Positions 52,864-61,994 of a DNA stretch of 64,000 bases are shown piece after piece. The DNA comes from Cellulomonas sp. SG140 (GTDB lineage Bacteria; Actinomycetota; Actinomycetes; Actinomycetales; Cellulomonadaceae). Position numbers and translations under genes: made by a program. The DNA lies in NCBI RefSeq assembly GCF_025770785.1, contig NZ_JANZLA010000001.1:62001-126000 (forward strand), in the 5' to 3' direction. The notes beneath the pieces were generated by a model. The model searched no databases, was not told the origin of the DNA, and worked only from the letters and a program-made list of their open reading frames with translations. The first letter of the stretch is position 1. Each line of letters begins with the position of its first letter.

Positions 52864-54021
52864 GTGAACGACACGTCGGAGCACCCGATCGACCTGTCCC
52901 CCGCCACGTTGGCGGTCACGGCCGGCAGGCCGCCCCGTGCGCAGGGCGCTCCGGTGAACCCCCCGATCGTGCTGTCCTCGACGTACGTGTCCCAGGGCGT
53001 GCCCGGGCCGGGCGAGCTCGTGTACACGCGCAGCGGCACCGAGACGTGGCAACCGTTCGAGGAGGCGCTCGGACGGCTCGAGGGCTCGGCCCGCCCCGGC
53101 CTGCTGTTCGGCTCCGGCATGGCGGCGGTCGCAGCGGCGCTCTCGCTCGTGCCCACCGGCGGCACGGTCGTCGTGCCCCGGCACGCCTACCAGGTCAGCC
53201 TCGGCCTGCTCGACGAGCTCGAGGCACGAGGCGCCCTCTCCGTCACCCGCGTCGACATCGCCGACACCGACGCGGTGGTCGGCGCCCTCACCGGGGCGGC
53301 GATGCTCTGGGTGGAGACGCCGACCAACCCGATGCTCGAGGTCGCCGACCTGCCGGCTCTGGCGACCGCGGCGCACGCGGCGGGTGCCCTGGTCGCCGTC
53401 GACAACACGTTCGCCACACCGCTGGGCCAGCGGCCCCTGACGCTCGGCGCCGACGTCGTCGTGCACTCGGTGACCAAGTACCTCGCGGGCCACAGCGACG
53501 TCGTCCTCGGTGCAGCGCTGGCGGACGACGAGGCGATCCATGCACGCCTGCTGGCGCACCGGACGGTCCACGGCGCCATCGCGGGGCCCTTCGAGGCATG
53601 GCTGGCGCTCCGCGGGCTGCGGACGCTGGCCCTGCGGGTCGAGCGGTCGCAGGCCACGGCCGCCGAGCTCGCGCGCCGCCTGGCGGACCACCCCGGCGTC
53701 GCCGAGGTGCGGCACCCGAGCCTGCCGGACGACCCGGGGCACCGGCGCGCCGCACAGCTGATGGAGGGCTTCGGCTCCATCCTCTGCATCCGGCCGACGG
53801 GCGGACCGGCCGTTGCGGACGCGGTGGTCGGCGCCGTCCGGCTGTGGGTGCCCGCGACCAGCCTGGGCGGGGTGGAGTCGTCGCTCGAGCGCCGTCGGCG
53901 CTACAGCACCGAGTCGCCCACCGTCCCGGAGGACTTGCTCCGGCTCTCCGTCGGCATCGAGGACGTGGAGGACCTCTGGACCGACCTCGACGCGGCGCTG
54001 CGCGTCGCGACGAACCGCTAG
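52864..54021 (+). CDS. PLP-dependent trans-sulfuration enzyme (cystathionine gamma-lyase/synthase family)
   Basis: The product has 385 residues from GTG 52864. VNPPIVLSSTYVSQG, YTRSGTETWQPFEEALGRLEG and FGSGMAAVAAALSLV are family N-terminal motifs. WVETPTNPML and VDNTFATPLGQRPL hold the PLP ring, and VHSVTKYLAGHSDVV carries Schiff-base Lys205. ATSLGGVESSLERRRRY is near the C-terminus. Whether it is a gamma-synthase, gamma-lyase or beta-lyase cannot be settled from sequence alone. The gene is plus-strand, inserted between minus-strand ddl and gpsA. Confidence 0.9.
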   Translation: MNDTSEHPIDLSPATLAVTAGRPPRAQGAPVNPPIVLSSTYVSQGVPGPGELVYTRSGTETWQPFEEALGRLEGSARPGLLFGSGMAAVAAALSLVPTGGTVVVPRHAYQVSLGLLDELEARGALSVTRVDIADTDAVVGALTGAAMLWVETPTNPMLEVADLPALATAAHAAGALVAVDNTFATPLGQRPLTLGADVVVHSVTKYLAGHSDVVLGAALADDEAIHARLLAHRTVHGAIAGPFEAWLALRGLRTLALRVERSQATAAELARRLADHPGVAEVRHPSLPDDPGHRRAAQLMEGFGSILCIRPTGGPAVADAVVGAVRLWVPATSLGGVESSLERRRRYSTESPTVPEDLLRLSVGIEDVEDLWTDLDAALRVATNR

Positions 54022-55065
54022 CTAGACGCCCTCGGCCTTCGTCGGCCGGCCCAGCAGCAGCGGGGCGAGCTCGTCCACCGGCAGGTCCTCGTAGAGGACG
54101 CGCACCACGGCCTCCGTGATGGGCATCTCGACGCCGCGGGAGCGGGCGAGGTCCAGCACGGGTCGGCACGTCTTGACGCCCTCGGCGGTGCCACCCGTCG
54201 CCGTGATCGCCTCCGCCAGCGACATCCCCGCGCCGAGGTGCACACCGAGCCGGTGGTTGCGGGAGTCGGGGGACGCGCACGTCGCCATCAGGTCACCCAT
54301 GCCCGCCAGACCGCCGAACGTGTCGGCGTCTGCGCCCAGGGCCAGCCCGAGCCGGGTGATCTCCACCAGACCCCGCGTGATCACCGTGGCCATCGTGTTG
54401 AACCCGAGGCCGCGACCCTGCGAGATGCCCACCGCGAGCGCGATGACGTTCTTCACGGCACCGCACAGCTCGACGCCGACCACGTCGGGGTTGGTGTAGG
54501 GCCGGAAGTACGACGACCGCACGGAGCGGGCGACGAACGCGGCGGTGTCCGGGTCCGTGCTGGCGACGACCGTGGCCGTCGGCTGCCGCTGGGCGATCTC
54601 GTGGGCGAGGTTCGGTCCGGAGACGACCGCGACCCGTCCCGCCGGCACGTCGAGCGCCTCGGCGACCACCTGGCTCATCCGCCGGTCGGAGGACAGCTCG
54701 ACGCCCTTCATCAGGGACACGACCACCGTGTTCGGACCGATGGCCGACCGGAGGGGTTCCAGCAGCGCGCGCGCACCCTGCGACGGCACGGCGACGGCCA
54801 CCAGGTCCGCCCCCCGCACCGCCTCGACGACATCGGCCTCCGCGGTCACGGCCGCGGGCAGGGTCACGCCGGGCAGGTAGGCCTCGTTGCGGTGCTCGTC
54901 GCGGATCTGCCGGCACACCTGCGGGTCCCGGCCCCACACGGTCACGTCACAGCCGGCGTCGGCCAGCACCATCGCAAACGTGGTGCCCCAGCTGCCCGCT
55001 CCCAGCACGGCTGCGCGGGTCGCCGCGCCGGCCGGGTGCATGCCCGACGTCGCGTCGTCCGTCAC
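54022..55065 (-). CDS. gpsA: Glycerol-3-phosphate dehydrogenase (NAD(P)+) GpsA
   Basis: The 347-residue product starts at GTG 55065 (VTDDATSGMHPAG) and makes sn-glycerol-3-phosphate for phospholipids. VLGAGSWGTTFAMVLADAG is the NAD motif, SLMKGVE, SGPNLAHEIA and LCGAVKNVIALAVGISQGRG hold the catalytic Lys and substrate site. It overlaps the upstream acyltransferase gene as GTGA, a logical lipid-synthesis pair. Confidence 0.96.
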   Translation of the reverse strand: MTDDATSGMHPAGAATRAAVLGAGSWGTTFAMVLADAGCDVTVWGRDPQVCRQIRDEHRNEAYLPGVTLPAAVTAEADVVEAVRGADLVAVAVPSQGARALLEPLRSAIGPNTVVVSLMKGVELSSDRRMSQVVAEALDVPAGRVAVVSGPNLAHEIAQRQPTATVVASTDPDTAAFVARSVRSSYFRPYTNPDVVGVELCGAVKNVIALAVGISQGRGLGFNTMATVITRGLVEITRLGLALGADADTFGGLAGMGDLMATCASPDSRNHRLGVHLGAGMSLAEAITATGGTAEGVKTCRPVLDLARSRGVEMPITEAVVRVLYEDLPVDELAPLLLGRPTKAEGV

Positions 55066-55805
55066 GACGCCGACGGCGTGCTGGTCGCCCCGCCCCGACC
55101 ACCCGGGGGCGGCACGAACCGGACGGCGGGGGCCTGCTCGCCACGGATGCCCTCGAGCAGCCGCGTGATCGCCTCCATCACGCGCTCCGTCGCCTCGCGC
55201 AGCGTCGCGGAGTCCATCGGTCGGTCGTACAGGTCGTCGAGCACCACCGGCGGGCCGGCGAGCACCTCGACGTGCGCCCGCGGGAACAGGTGCGGCACCT
55301 TGCCGTAGCGCGCGAGCAGGTGGTGCGCCCCCCACTGCGCCACGGGGATCACAGGGGCCCGGGTGGTCAGCGCGAGACGTGCCACACCGGTCTTGCCCTG
55401 CATCGGCCACATGTCCGGCTCGCGGGTCAGCGTCCCCTCCGGGAACACCACCACGCACTCACCGTCCCGGACGGCCTGGGCGCCCGCGTCCAACGACTGA
55501 CCGGCGGCGCTGCTGTTGCGCTGCACCGGGATCTGACCGGTCCCGCGCAGCGCCGCGCCGATCACGGGCGCCGTGAACAGCGACGCCTTCGCCAGGATCC
55601 GCGGCACCACCCCGTTGTCCCAGAGGAAGTGCGCCAGGGTCAGCGGGTCGGCCTGCGTGACGTGGTTCGCCGCGACGATGAACCCACCCTCCCGGGGCAG
55701 GTTCTCCACCCCCCGCCAGTCCCGCCGCGTCGTGGCGAAGAGGACGGGGCGCACGACGGCGGCCACACGGCGGTAGGCGCGGTTGGCGCGCGCGGGGCTC
55801 GGCAC
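55062..55805 (-). CDS. 1-acyl-sn-glycerol-3-phosphate acyltransferase (PlsC-like)
   Basis: The 247-residue product has the acyltransferase boxes NHVTQADPL (HX4D) and VVVFPEGTLTREPDMWPMQGKTG (glycerophosphate-binding FPEGT). VIPVAQWGAHHLL follows. It adds the second acyl chain to lysophosphatidate at the membrane. It is coupled to gpsA. The C-terminal 25 residues are a disordered Pro/Gly tail. Confidence 0.9.
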   Translation of the reverse strand: MPSPARANRAYRRVAAVVRPVLFATTRRDWRGVENLPREGGFIVAANHVTQADPLTLAHFLWDNGVVPRILAKASLFTAPVIGAALRGTGQIPVQRNSSAAGQSLDAGAQAVRDGECVVVFPEGTLTREPDMWPMQGKTGVARLALTTRAPVIPVAQWGAHHLLARYGKVPHLFPRAHVEVLAGPPVVLDDLYDRPMDSATLREATERVMEAITRLLEGIRGEQAPAVRFVPPPGGRGGATSTPSAS

Positions 55806-55827
55806 GGCGACGATGCTAGCCGCAGCG

Positions 55828-57153
55828 TCAGCGCGGCTCCTCCCGGCTGAACTGCGCGCCCAGCGCCTCGAGCTTGTCGGTGAACCGCTCGTACCCGCGG
55901 TCGATCAGGCTGATGCCCCGCACGGCCGACGTGCCCTTGGCGGTCAGCGCCGCGATCAGGTGGCTGAACCCGCCGCGCAGGTCCGGCACCTCGATGTCCG
56001 CTGCCGACAGGGGGGTCGGTCCGGAGATCACGGCGGAGTGGTAGAAGTTCCGCTGCCCGAACCGGCACGGCCGGCTGCCGAGGCACTCCTTGTACACCTG
56101 GATGGTCGCGCCCATCCCGACGAGCGCGTCCACGAACCCGAAGCGGTTCTCGTACACCGTCTCGTGCACGATCGACAGGCCCTTGGCCTGGGTGAGCGCC
56201 ACGACGAGCGGCTGCTGCCAGTCGGTCATGAACCCGGGGTGCACGTCCGTCTCGAGCTGGATGGAGTTCAGGTCGCCGCCCGGGTGGAAGAAGCGGATGC
56301 CGTCCTCCTCGACGGTGAACTCCCCGCCGACCTTGCGGAACGTGTTGAGGAAGGTGGTCATCTCCGGCTGCGTCGCACCGCGGACGAACACGTCGCCCCC
56401 CGTCGCCAGCGCCGCCGAGGCCCACGAGGCGGCCTCGATCCGGTCCGCCAGCGCGGTGTGGCTGAAGCCGACGAGCCGCTCGACTCCCTCGATCCGGATC
56501 ACGCGGTCGGTGTCGACGGAGATGATCGCGCCCATCTTCTGCAGGACGTTGATCAGGTCCATGATCTCGGGCTCGATCGCCGCGTTCGCCAGCTCGGTGA
56601 TGCCCTCGGCACGCACGGCCGTCAGCAGCAGCTGCTCGGTGGCGCCCACGCTCGGGTACGGCAGCGCGATCTTGGTGCCCTGGAGCCGCTGCGGGGCGAC
56701 GATGTGGATGCCGTTGGGCCGCTTGTCCACCACGGCGCCGAACTGCCGCAGGATGTCGAGGTGGTAGTTGATCGGGCGGTCGCCGATGCGGCAGCCGCCG
56801 AGGTCCGGGATGAACGCCTCGCCGAGGCGGTGCAGCAGCGGGCCGCAGAACAGGATCGGGATCCGGCTGGACCCGGCGTGCGCGTCGATGTCCGCGACGT
56901 GGGCGGACTCCACGTCCGTCGGGTCGATGCGGACCGTGCCCGCGTCGGCGTCGACGTCGACGCGGGCGCCGTGCAGGTCGAGGAGCCCCGTCACCACCTG
57001 CACGTCCCGGATCTCGGGGACGTTGCGCAGGACGCTGGGGGTCTCGCCCAGCAGGGCGGCGACCATCGCCTTGGACACGAAGTTCTTGGCGCCGCGGACG
57101 GTGATCTCACCGTTCAGCGGGTTGCCACCGTCGACGTACAGCAGGTCGGCCAT
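55828..57153 (-). CDS. murA: UDP-N-acetylglucosamine 1-carboxyvinyltransferase MurA
   Basis: The product has 441 residues from ATG 57153 (MADLLYVDGGNPLNGE), with GAGAGA 10 nt upstream; ATG 57171 adds six residues. The VRGAKN motif carries the Lys-Asn pair, and GGCRIGDRPINYH carries catalytic Cys121, the fosfomycin target. The Cys-to-Asp change of mycobacteria is absent, so the enzyme is predicted fosfomycin-sensitive. It commits UDP-GlcNAc to peptidoglycan. It is the first gene of murA-plsC-gpsA on this strand. Confidence 0.93.
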   Translation of the reverse strand: MADLLYVDGGNPLNGEITVRGAKNFVSKAMVAALLGETPSVLRNVPEIRDVQVVTGLLDLHGARVDVDADAGTVRIDPTDVESAHVADIDAHAGSSRIPILFCGPLLHRLGEAFIPDLGGCRIGDRPINYHLDILRQFGAVVDKRPNGIHIVAPQRLQGTKIALPYPSVGATEQLLLTAVRAEGITELANAAIEPEIMDLINVLQKMGAIISVDTDRVIRIEGVERLVGFSHTALADRIEAASWASAALATGGDVFVRGATQPEMTTFLNTFRKVGGEFTVEEDGIRFFHPGGDLNSIQLETDVHPGFMTDWQQPLVVALTQAKGLSIVHETVYENRFGFVDALVGMGATIQVYKECLGSRPCRFGQRNFYHSAVISGPTPLSAADIEVPDLRGGFSHLIAALTAKGTSAVRGISLIDRGYERFTDKLEALGAQFSREEPR

Positions 57154-57310
57154 CGCACCATCGTCTCTCATGGGTTCACGAGCCCCGGACCGCGGTCCCG
57201 GGTGCGGCGAGGATCCCACCCGAAACCCTCACAAGCCACCGGGGAGGTCCTCCGGTCGCGCACAGGGAGCCGTGCGCCGTTCCGTCGTGGTCACGAACAC
57301 GGAGTGCGCC

Positions 57311-57916
57311 TCAGTGCTTCCCCTTGGACGACTTCCTCGCCCCGCGGGACTTCGCAGAACCGGACGACCCCTTCGTCGTCGCGAGCTTCTTGCCCTTCTT
57401 GCCCTTCGCCGGCTTCGCGCTGTCCGCGTGCTTGGAGCTCGTCGGTTTGTCCTTCGGCTTCGACTTGCGCTGCGGCTTCGGCTCGACCTTGCCGGAGCCG
57501 GTCGACGCCGTGCCCGGCGTCCCGATCGAGGCCGCCTCGTCCGTCGCTCGCGGCCGCGACTCGGTCTCCGTGGGGACCGCTGCCGGTGCGGCCGGGCGTG
57601 CCGCTGCGGGGAGCCGTCCCGCCGGCGCAACGCCGGCGTCCCCGCTGACCAGCGCCTCGCGCAGCTGGACGCCCGGCCGGAAGCGGGCCACGGTGGTCGC
57701 GGCCACCTCGACCGCCGCCCCCGTCCGCGGGTTCCGGGCAGTTCGTGCGGACCGCGCGACGGGCTCGAACGTGCCGAAGCCCGTCAGCGCGACACGTTCA
57801 CCGGCGACGAGCGCCGCCGTGATCTCGTGCAGCACGGCGTCGACCGCGTGCGCCGCCTGCGCATGGCTCGCTCCGTCGCGTGCCAGCCGTGTCGCGAGCT
57901 CAGACCTGCTGACCAT
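57311..57916 (-). CDS. HU-family DNA-binding protein with Lys-rich tail
   Basis: Of 201 residues, 1-92 are an HU fold (MVSRSELATRLARDGASH, ALTGFGTFEPVARSARTARN with the beta-arm tip, ARFRPGVQLREAL). Residues 93-201 are Ala/Pro-rich and then strongly basic (KPQRKSKPKDKPTSSKH, AKGKKGKKLATTKG). This matches the actinobacterial HupB/MDP1 plan, where the tail compacts DNA and stores iron or is modified. The beta-arm ARNPRTG is intact. Confidence 0.92.
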   Translation of the reverse strand: MVSRSELATRLARDGASHAQAAHAVDAVLHEITAALVAGERVALTGFGTFEPVARSARTARNPRTGAAVEVAATTVARFRPGVQLREALVSGDAGVAPAGRLPAAARPAAPAAVPTETESRPRATDEAASIGTPGTASTGSGKVEPKPQRKSKPKDKPTSSKHADSAKPAKGKKGKKLATTKGSSGSAKSRGARKSSKGKH

Positions 57917-58025
57917 CGGACCCTCCTCGGTGTCGGACGTGCTCCCACGCTAGGTGGTGCACGCCCCTCCCGAGGCCGGCACGCGGGACCAGATCACGAA
58001 CGACGTCCGGTCCCGCGCCGGGCGT

Positions 58026-58694
58026 TCAGCTGGTGCGGGCGGCGCCCAGCTCGACGTGCACCACCGGCCGGGCCGCGACGATGGGCACAGGCGGCAGGTG
58101 CTTGGCCGGCAGGGTGGCGGGACGCCACGACTCACGACGGGCCTCGAACTCCGTGATCTCGGCCTCGTGCTGCAGCGTCAGGCCGATGTCGTCGAGACCT
58201 TCGAGCAGCCGCCAGCGCGTGTAGTCGTCCACCGTGAACGGCACCACGACGTCGTCGCACGTGACGGTCTTCGACTCGAGGTCGACCGTCACCTCGGTGC
58301 CGGGGTGCGTCTCGAGCACCTTCCACAGCAGCTCGACGTCCTCCTGGGCGACCTGTGCGGCGAGCAGCCCCTGCTTGCCGGAGTTGCCGCGGAAGATGTC
58401 CGCGAACCGTGCGGAGATCACCACGCGGAACCCGTAGTCCTTCAGCGCCCACACGGCGTGCTCGCGCGAGGACCCGGTACCGAAGTCCGGCCCCGCCACG
58501 AGCACCGAGCCGCTGCGGTAGGCGTCCTGGTTCAGCACGAAGGCCGGGTCGCCGCGCCAGGCGGCGAACAGCGCGTCCTCGAAGCCCGTGCGGGTGACCC
58601 GCTTGAGGTAGACCGCCGGGATGATCTGGTCCGTGTCGACGTTGCTGCGGCGCAGCGGGACGCCGACGCCGGTGTGCTGGGTGAACTTCTCCAT
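58026..58694 (-). CDS. leuD: 3-isopropylmalate dehydratase small subunit
   Basis: The 222-residue product has [42 protein letters not shown] (swivel loop) and [19 protein letters not shown], all hallmarks of LeuD. It completes the isopropylmalate isomerase of leucine synthesis with LeuC, encoded 16 bp upstream. Confidence 0.96.
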   Translation of the reverse strand: MEKFTQHTGVGVPLRRSNVDTDQIIPAVYLKRVTRTGFEDALFAAWRGDPAFVLNQDAYRSGSVLVAGPDFGTGSSREHAVWALKDYGFRVVISARFADIFRGNSGKQGLLAAQVAQEDVELLWKVLETHPGTEVTVDLESKTVTCDDVVVPFTVDDYTRWRLLEGLDDIGLTLQHEAEITEFEARRESWRPATLPAKHLPPVPIVAARPVVHVELGAARTS

Positions 58695-58710
58695 CGTCGT
58701 CGTCCTCGTC

Positions 58711-60168
58711 TCAGGCGGTCAGCAGGTCGGGGGTGAGGGGGGAGCCGTCCGGGGAGACGACGTCCGGCCCGAGGTCGGACACGGACGACAGCGTCCCGCG
58801 GATCGCGGTCGCGGCCGCCACGAGGGGCGAGACGAGGTGCGTGCGACCACCCTTGCCCTGCCGGCCCTCGAAGTTCCGGTTCGACGTCGACGCCGACCGC
58901 TCCCCCGGAGCCAGCTGGTCCGGGTTCATGCCGAGGCACATCGAGCAGCCGGCGTTGCGCCACTCCGCACCGAAGTCCAGGAAGATCTTGTCCAGGCCCT
59001 CCGCCTCGGCCTGCAGGCGGACGCGTGCCGACGACGGCACCACGAGCACGCGGACGCTCTCGGCCTTCTGCCGACCCTTGACGAGCTTGGCGACGGCGCG
59101 CAGGTCCTCGATGCGACCGTTGGTGCACGAGCCGATGAAGACCGTGTCCACCGCGATCTCGCGCAGCGGCTGCCCCGGCGTCAGACCCATGTACTCGATC
59201 GCCCGCTCGGCCGCCACGCGCTCGTTGGCGTCCGAGATCTGCTCGGGCACCGGCACGTTGCCGGACAGCGGCAGGCCCTGGCCCGGGTTGGTGCCCCACG
59301 TGACGAACGGCTCGAGGTCGGCCGCCTCGAGCACCACCTCGGCGTCGAACTGCGCGTCGTCGTCCGACCGCAGCGTGCGCCAGTACTCCACGGCGGCGTC
59401 CCAGTCGGTTCCCTCGGGAGCGTGCGGACGGCCCTTGAGGTACTCGAACGTCGTGTCGTCGGGTGCGATCATCCCGGCGCGGGCGCCCGCCTCGATCGAC
59501 ATGTTGCAGACGGTCATCCGGCCCTCCATCGTGAGGGACCTGATCGCCTCCCCCCGGTACTCCAGGACGTAGCCCTGGCCGCCGCCGGTGCCGATCTTGG
59601 CGATGATCGCCAGGATGATGTCCTTGGCGCCGGCTCCCTGCGGCAGCTGACCGTTCACCGTGATCGCCATGGTCTTGAACGGGGCGAGCGGCAGCGTCTG
59701 CGTGGCCAGGACGTGCTCCACCTCGCTGGTGCCGATGCCGAACGCGAGGGCGCCGAACGCGCCGTGGGTGGAGGTGTGCGAGTCGCCGCACACCACCGTC
59801 AGGCCCGGCTGCGTGAGGCCGAGCTGCGGACCGACCTGGTGCACGATCCCCTGGTCCGCGTCGCCGAGCGAGTGGATCCGCACGCCGAACTCGGCCGCGT
59901 TGCGCCGCAGCGTCTCGATCTGGGTGCGGCTGGTCGGGTCCGCGATCGGCAGGTCGATGTCGAGCGTCGGCGTGTTGTGGTCCTCGGTCGCGAGCGTCAG
60001 CTCCGGACGACGCACCCGCCGGCCCGCCAACCGCAGGCCCTCGAACGCCTGGGGGCTGGTGACCTCGTGCACCAGGTGCAGGTCGATGTAGAGCAGGTCC
60101 GGGGCGCCGTCCGTGCCGCGGCGCACCACATGTGCGTCCCAGACCTTCTCCGCCAGAGTGCCGGTCAT
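58711..60168 (-). CDS. leuC: 3-isopropylmalate dehydratase large subunit
   Basis: This 485-residue aconitase-family enzyme starts at ATG 60168 ([15 protein letters not shown]). Fe-S cluster Cys residues are in [13 protein letters not shown] and [30 protein letters not shown] and [17 protein letters not shown] are the other active-site segments. It is divergent from the IclR-family regulator at 60295, with 126 bp between. Confidence 0.96.
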   Translation of the reverse strand: MTGTLAEKVWDAHVVRRGTDGAPDLLYIDLHLVHEVTSPQAFEGLRLAGRRVRRPELTLATEDHNTPTLDIDLPIADPTSRTQIETLRRNAAEFGVRIHSLGDADQGIVHQVGPQLGLTQPGLTVVCGDSHTSTHGAFGALAFGIGTSEVEHVLATQTLPLAPFKTMAITVNGQLPQGAGAKDIILAIIAKIGTGGGQGYVLEYRGEAIRSLTMEGRMTVCNMSIEAGARAGMIAPDDTTFEYLKGRPHAPEGTDWDAAVEYWRTLRSDDDAQFDAEVVLEAADLEPFVTWGTNPGQGLPLSGNVPVPEQISDANERVAAERAIEYMGLTPGQPLREIAVDTVFIGSCTNGRIEDLRAVAKLVKGRQKAESVRVLVVPSSARVRLQAEAEGLDKIFLDFGAEWRNAGCSMCLGMNPDQLAPGERSASTSNRNFEGRQGKGGRTHLVSPLVAAATAIRGTLSSVSDLGPDVVSPDGSPLTPDLLTA

Positions 60169-60263
60169 AGGTGAGTCCCGTCTCGTCGTGCTGTCCCGTG
60201 TCGTCGTCGTCGGCGTCAGTCTCGGCACGAGCCGCTGCGCGACCCGCCGAACCTGCGGCTTGC

Positions 60264-60274
60264 ATCTCAGAGAT
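60264..60274. promoter_or_regulatory. Short palindrome between leuC and the IclR gene
   Basis: ATCTC (60264-60268), one base, then GAGAT (60270-60274) form a perfect inverted repeat; TCGAGAC follows at once. It lies 20 bp before the regulator start and about 96 bp before leuC, where an IclR-type operator would be expected. Binding is not shown. Confidence 0.35.
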
Positions 60275-60294
60275 CGAGACGCCAATATCGACCT

Positions 60295-61014
60295 ATGGAC
60301 AACTCTAGCGGAGTCGGCGTCCTCGACAAGGCCGCCTCCGTCCTCAGCGCCCTCGAGGCCGGCCCGGCGACGCTCGCACAGCTGGTCACCGCCACCCATC
60401 TTGCCCGTCCCACGGCGCACCGACTGGCCGTCGCGCTCGAGCACCACCGCCTCGTGGCCCGCGACCTGCAGGGACGCTTCGTGCTCGGACCCCGGCTGTC
60501 CGAGCTGTCGACCGCTGCGGGCGAGGACCGCCTCCTCGCGACCGCCGGCCCCGTGCTCGCCGCCCTGCGGGACCACACGGGTGAGAGCGCCCAGCTCTAC
60601 CGCCGCCAGGGCGACATGCGCATCTGCGTCGCCGCCGCGGAGCGTCCGGTCGGCCTGCGCGACTCGATCCCGGTCGGCGCGACGCTGACGATGCTCGCCG
60701 GGTCCGCCGCCCAGATCCTGCTCGCCTGGGAGGAGCCGGACCGGCTCCACCGCGGGCTCCAGGGCGCGAAGTTCACCGCAACGATCCTGTCCGGGGTGCG
60801 CCGCCGGGGCTGGGCGCAGTCGGTCTCCGAGCGCGAGGTCGGTGTCGCGTCCGTCTCCGCACCCGTGCGCGGACCGTCCGGGCGGGTCGTGGCGGCCGTC
60901 TCGGTGTCGGGCCCGCTCGAGCGGCTCTCCCGGCAGCCCGGCCGCCTCCACGCCGCCGCGGTCGTGTCCGCCGCGAACCGCCTCACCGAGGTGCTGCGCC
61001 GCACCGGCGACTGA
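60295..61014 (+). CDS. IclR-family transcriptional regulator (NdgR/LtbR-like)
   Basis: The 239-residue product has a winged helix (1-65) reading [20 protein letters not shown] and [21 protein letters not shown]. The effector domain (80-239) has [42 protein letters not shown] and [21 protein letters not shown]. In Streptomyces and Corynebacterium, homologs next to leuCD (NdgR, LtbR) control leucine synthesis. The same divergent layout here supports that role. The start is ATG 60295, close to an AT-rich segment, so the mRNA may be leaderless. Confidence 0.92.
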   Translation: MDNSSGVGVLDKAASVLSALEAGPATLAQLVTATHLARPTAHRLAVALEHHRLVARDLQGRFVLGPRLSELSTAAGEDRLLATAGPVLAALRDHTGESAQLYRRQGDMRICVAAAERPVGLRDSIPVGATLTMLAGSAAQILLAWEEPDRLHRGLQGAKFTATILSGVRRRGWAQSVSEREVGVASVSAPVRGPSGRVVAAVSVSGPLERLSRQPGRLHAAAVVSAANRLTEVLRRTGD

Positions 61015-61053
61015 CCTCGAGGTCGACGTCCACCAGGCGGCGACAGCACGACG

Positions 61054-61083
61054 AAGGCCCGGTCACCTCGGTGACCGGGCCTT
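61054..61083. terminator. Shared terminator between the IclR gene and tRNA-Glu
   Basis: A perfect 13-bp stem (61054-61066 with 61071-61083) surrounds the loop CTCG. It lies 39 bp after the IclR stop and 5 bp past the 3' end of tRNA-Glu on the other strand, so it can serve both transcripts. Confidence 0.8.
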
Positions 61084-61088
61084 GTGCG

Positions 61089-61161
61089 TACCCCCGACCG
61101 GATTCGAACCGGCGCTACCGCCGTGAGAGGGCGGCGTGCTAGGCCGCTACACAACGGGGGC
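61089..61161 (-). tRNA. tRNA-Glu (anticodon CTC)
   Basis: The cloverleaf on the minus strand has acceptor GCCCCCG/CGGGGGT with discriminator A, anticodon stem CCGCC/GGCGG closing loop CTCTCAC (anticodon CTC), and T-arm GCCGGTTCGAATCCGGT. CCA is not encoded. Confidence 0.95.
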
Positions 61162-61250
61162 CTACGCCTGCGCGGCCGGAGCCGCACGTGCGGATGAACA
61201 CTCTACCCGATGCCCGGACTCAGCCGGACAGCGGACCAGCGGTGCTCACG

Positions 61251-61322
61251 CTGGGGTACCAGGACTCGAACCTAGACTAAGTGAACCAGAATCACTCGTG
61301 CTGCCAATTACACCATACCCCA
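61251..61322 (-). tRNA. tRNA-Gln (anticodon CTG)
   Basis: On the minus strand the acceptor TGGGGTA/TACCCCA is perfect, with discriminator G as expected for Gln. The anticodon stem AGTGA/TCACT closes loop TTCTGGT (anticodon CTG). T-arm is CTAGGTTCGAGTCCTGG. CCA is not encoded. It lies 89 bp upstream of tRNA-Glu on the same strand, probably cotranscribed. Confidence 0.95.
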
Positions 61323-61514
61323 TGGGGGTATGACCTCCGCGATCCCGACGCACCTCGGAGGAGAGCGACAGGAGCAGCCCGGGGGCCGTACCGGCGGTGA
61401 ACACTACCGGAGCCGCGGGGGCGGGTCCAACTCGGTGCCGGGACCGCCGGCGTGCGCCCGCTCACGCTCGCGGGGGACTCCCTGCCGGCCACCGGTACCG
61501 GTCGCCCGGCGAGG

Positions 61515-61970
61515 TCAGCGCGGGATGCGGCCGAACTCGCTCACGTCGTACCAGAGCAGGTCGCGGTCCTCCAGCCGCTGCACGGCCGCGTCGTCGCCGG
61601 CGACCGCGGCGCCGACGTCGGCCGCAGCGGACGGCTCGTCCACGTGCGCGCACACCACCGCGTCGGCAGGCACTCCCGAGCTGACCGTCACCGCGGTCAC
61701 CTCCGCGTCCGGGTCCGCATCCGGTACCACCGACTCGTCCGGCACGTCCGCCGCGAGCACCAGTCGCAGTCGCGGCACGCCGGGCCGGTCCGCCAGCAGC
61801 GCCAGGCTCTCGTCAGCGGCGACGAGCTGGGCGACGAACTCCCAGCCCTCGTCGTCCTCGTCCGGCAGAGCGGCGCGCAGTGCCGCTGTCACGGCGTGGG
61901 CGCGGCGTGGCCCACCATCGGCAGCGAGATGGTCGAGCTCGTCGAGGGTGGCCGGCAGGTAGACGCGCAC
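61515..61970 (-). CDS. Conserved actinobacterial protein (DUF6912-like)
   Basis: The 151-residue product begins MRVYLPATLDELDHLAADGG and ends DRDLLWYDVSEFGRIPR. Both ends are strongly conserved in a small actinobacterial family that I recall as DUF6912 (name not checked). ALRAALPDEDDEGWEFVAQLVAAD lies between. It is acidic and has no signal or membrane helix. Function is unknown. It follows the pilus-type ATPase gene by 24 bp on the same strand. Confidence 0.75.
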   Translation of the reverse strand: MRVYLPATLDELDHLAADGGPRRAHAVTAALRAALPDEDDEGWEFVAQLVAADESLALLADRPGVPRLRLVLAADVPDESVVPDADPDAEVTAVTVSSGVPADAVVCAHVDEPSAAADVGAAVAGDDAAVQRLEDRDLLWYDVSEFGRIPR

Positions 61971-61994
61971 GGCCCCAGTCTGCCGGGCCCGCGC

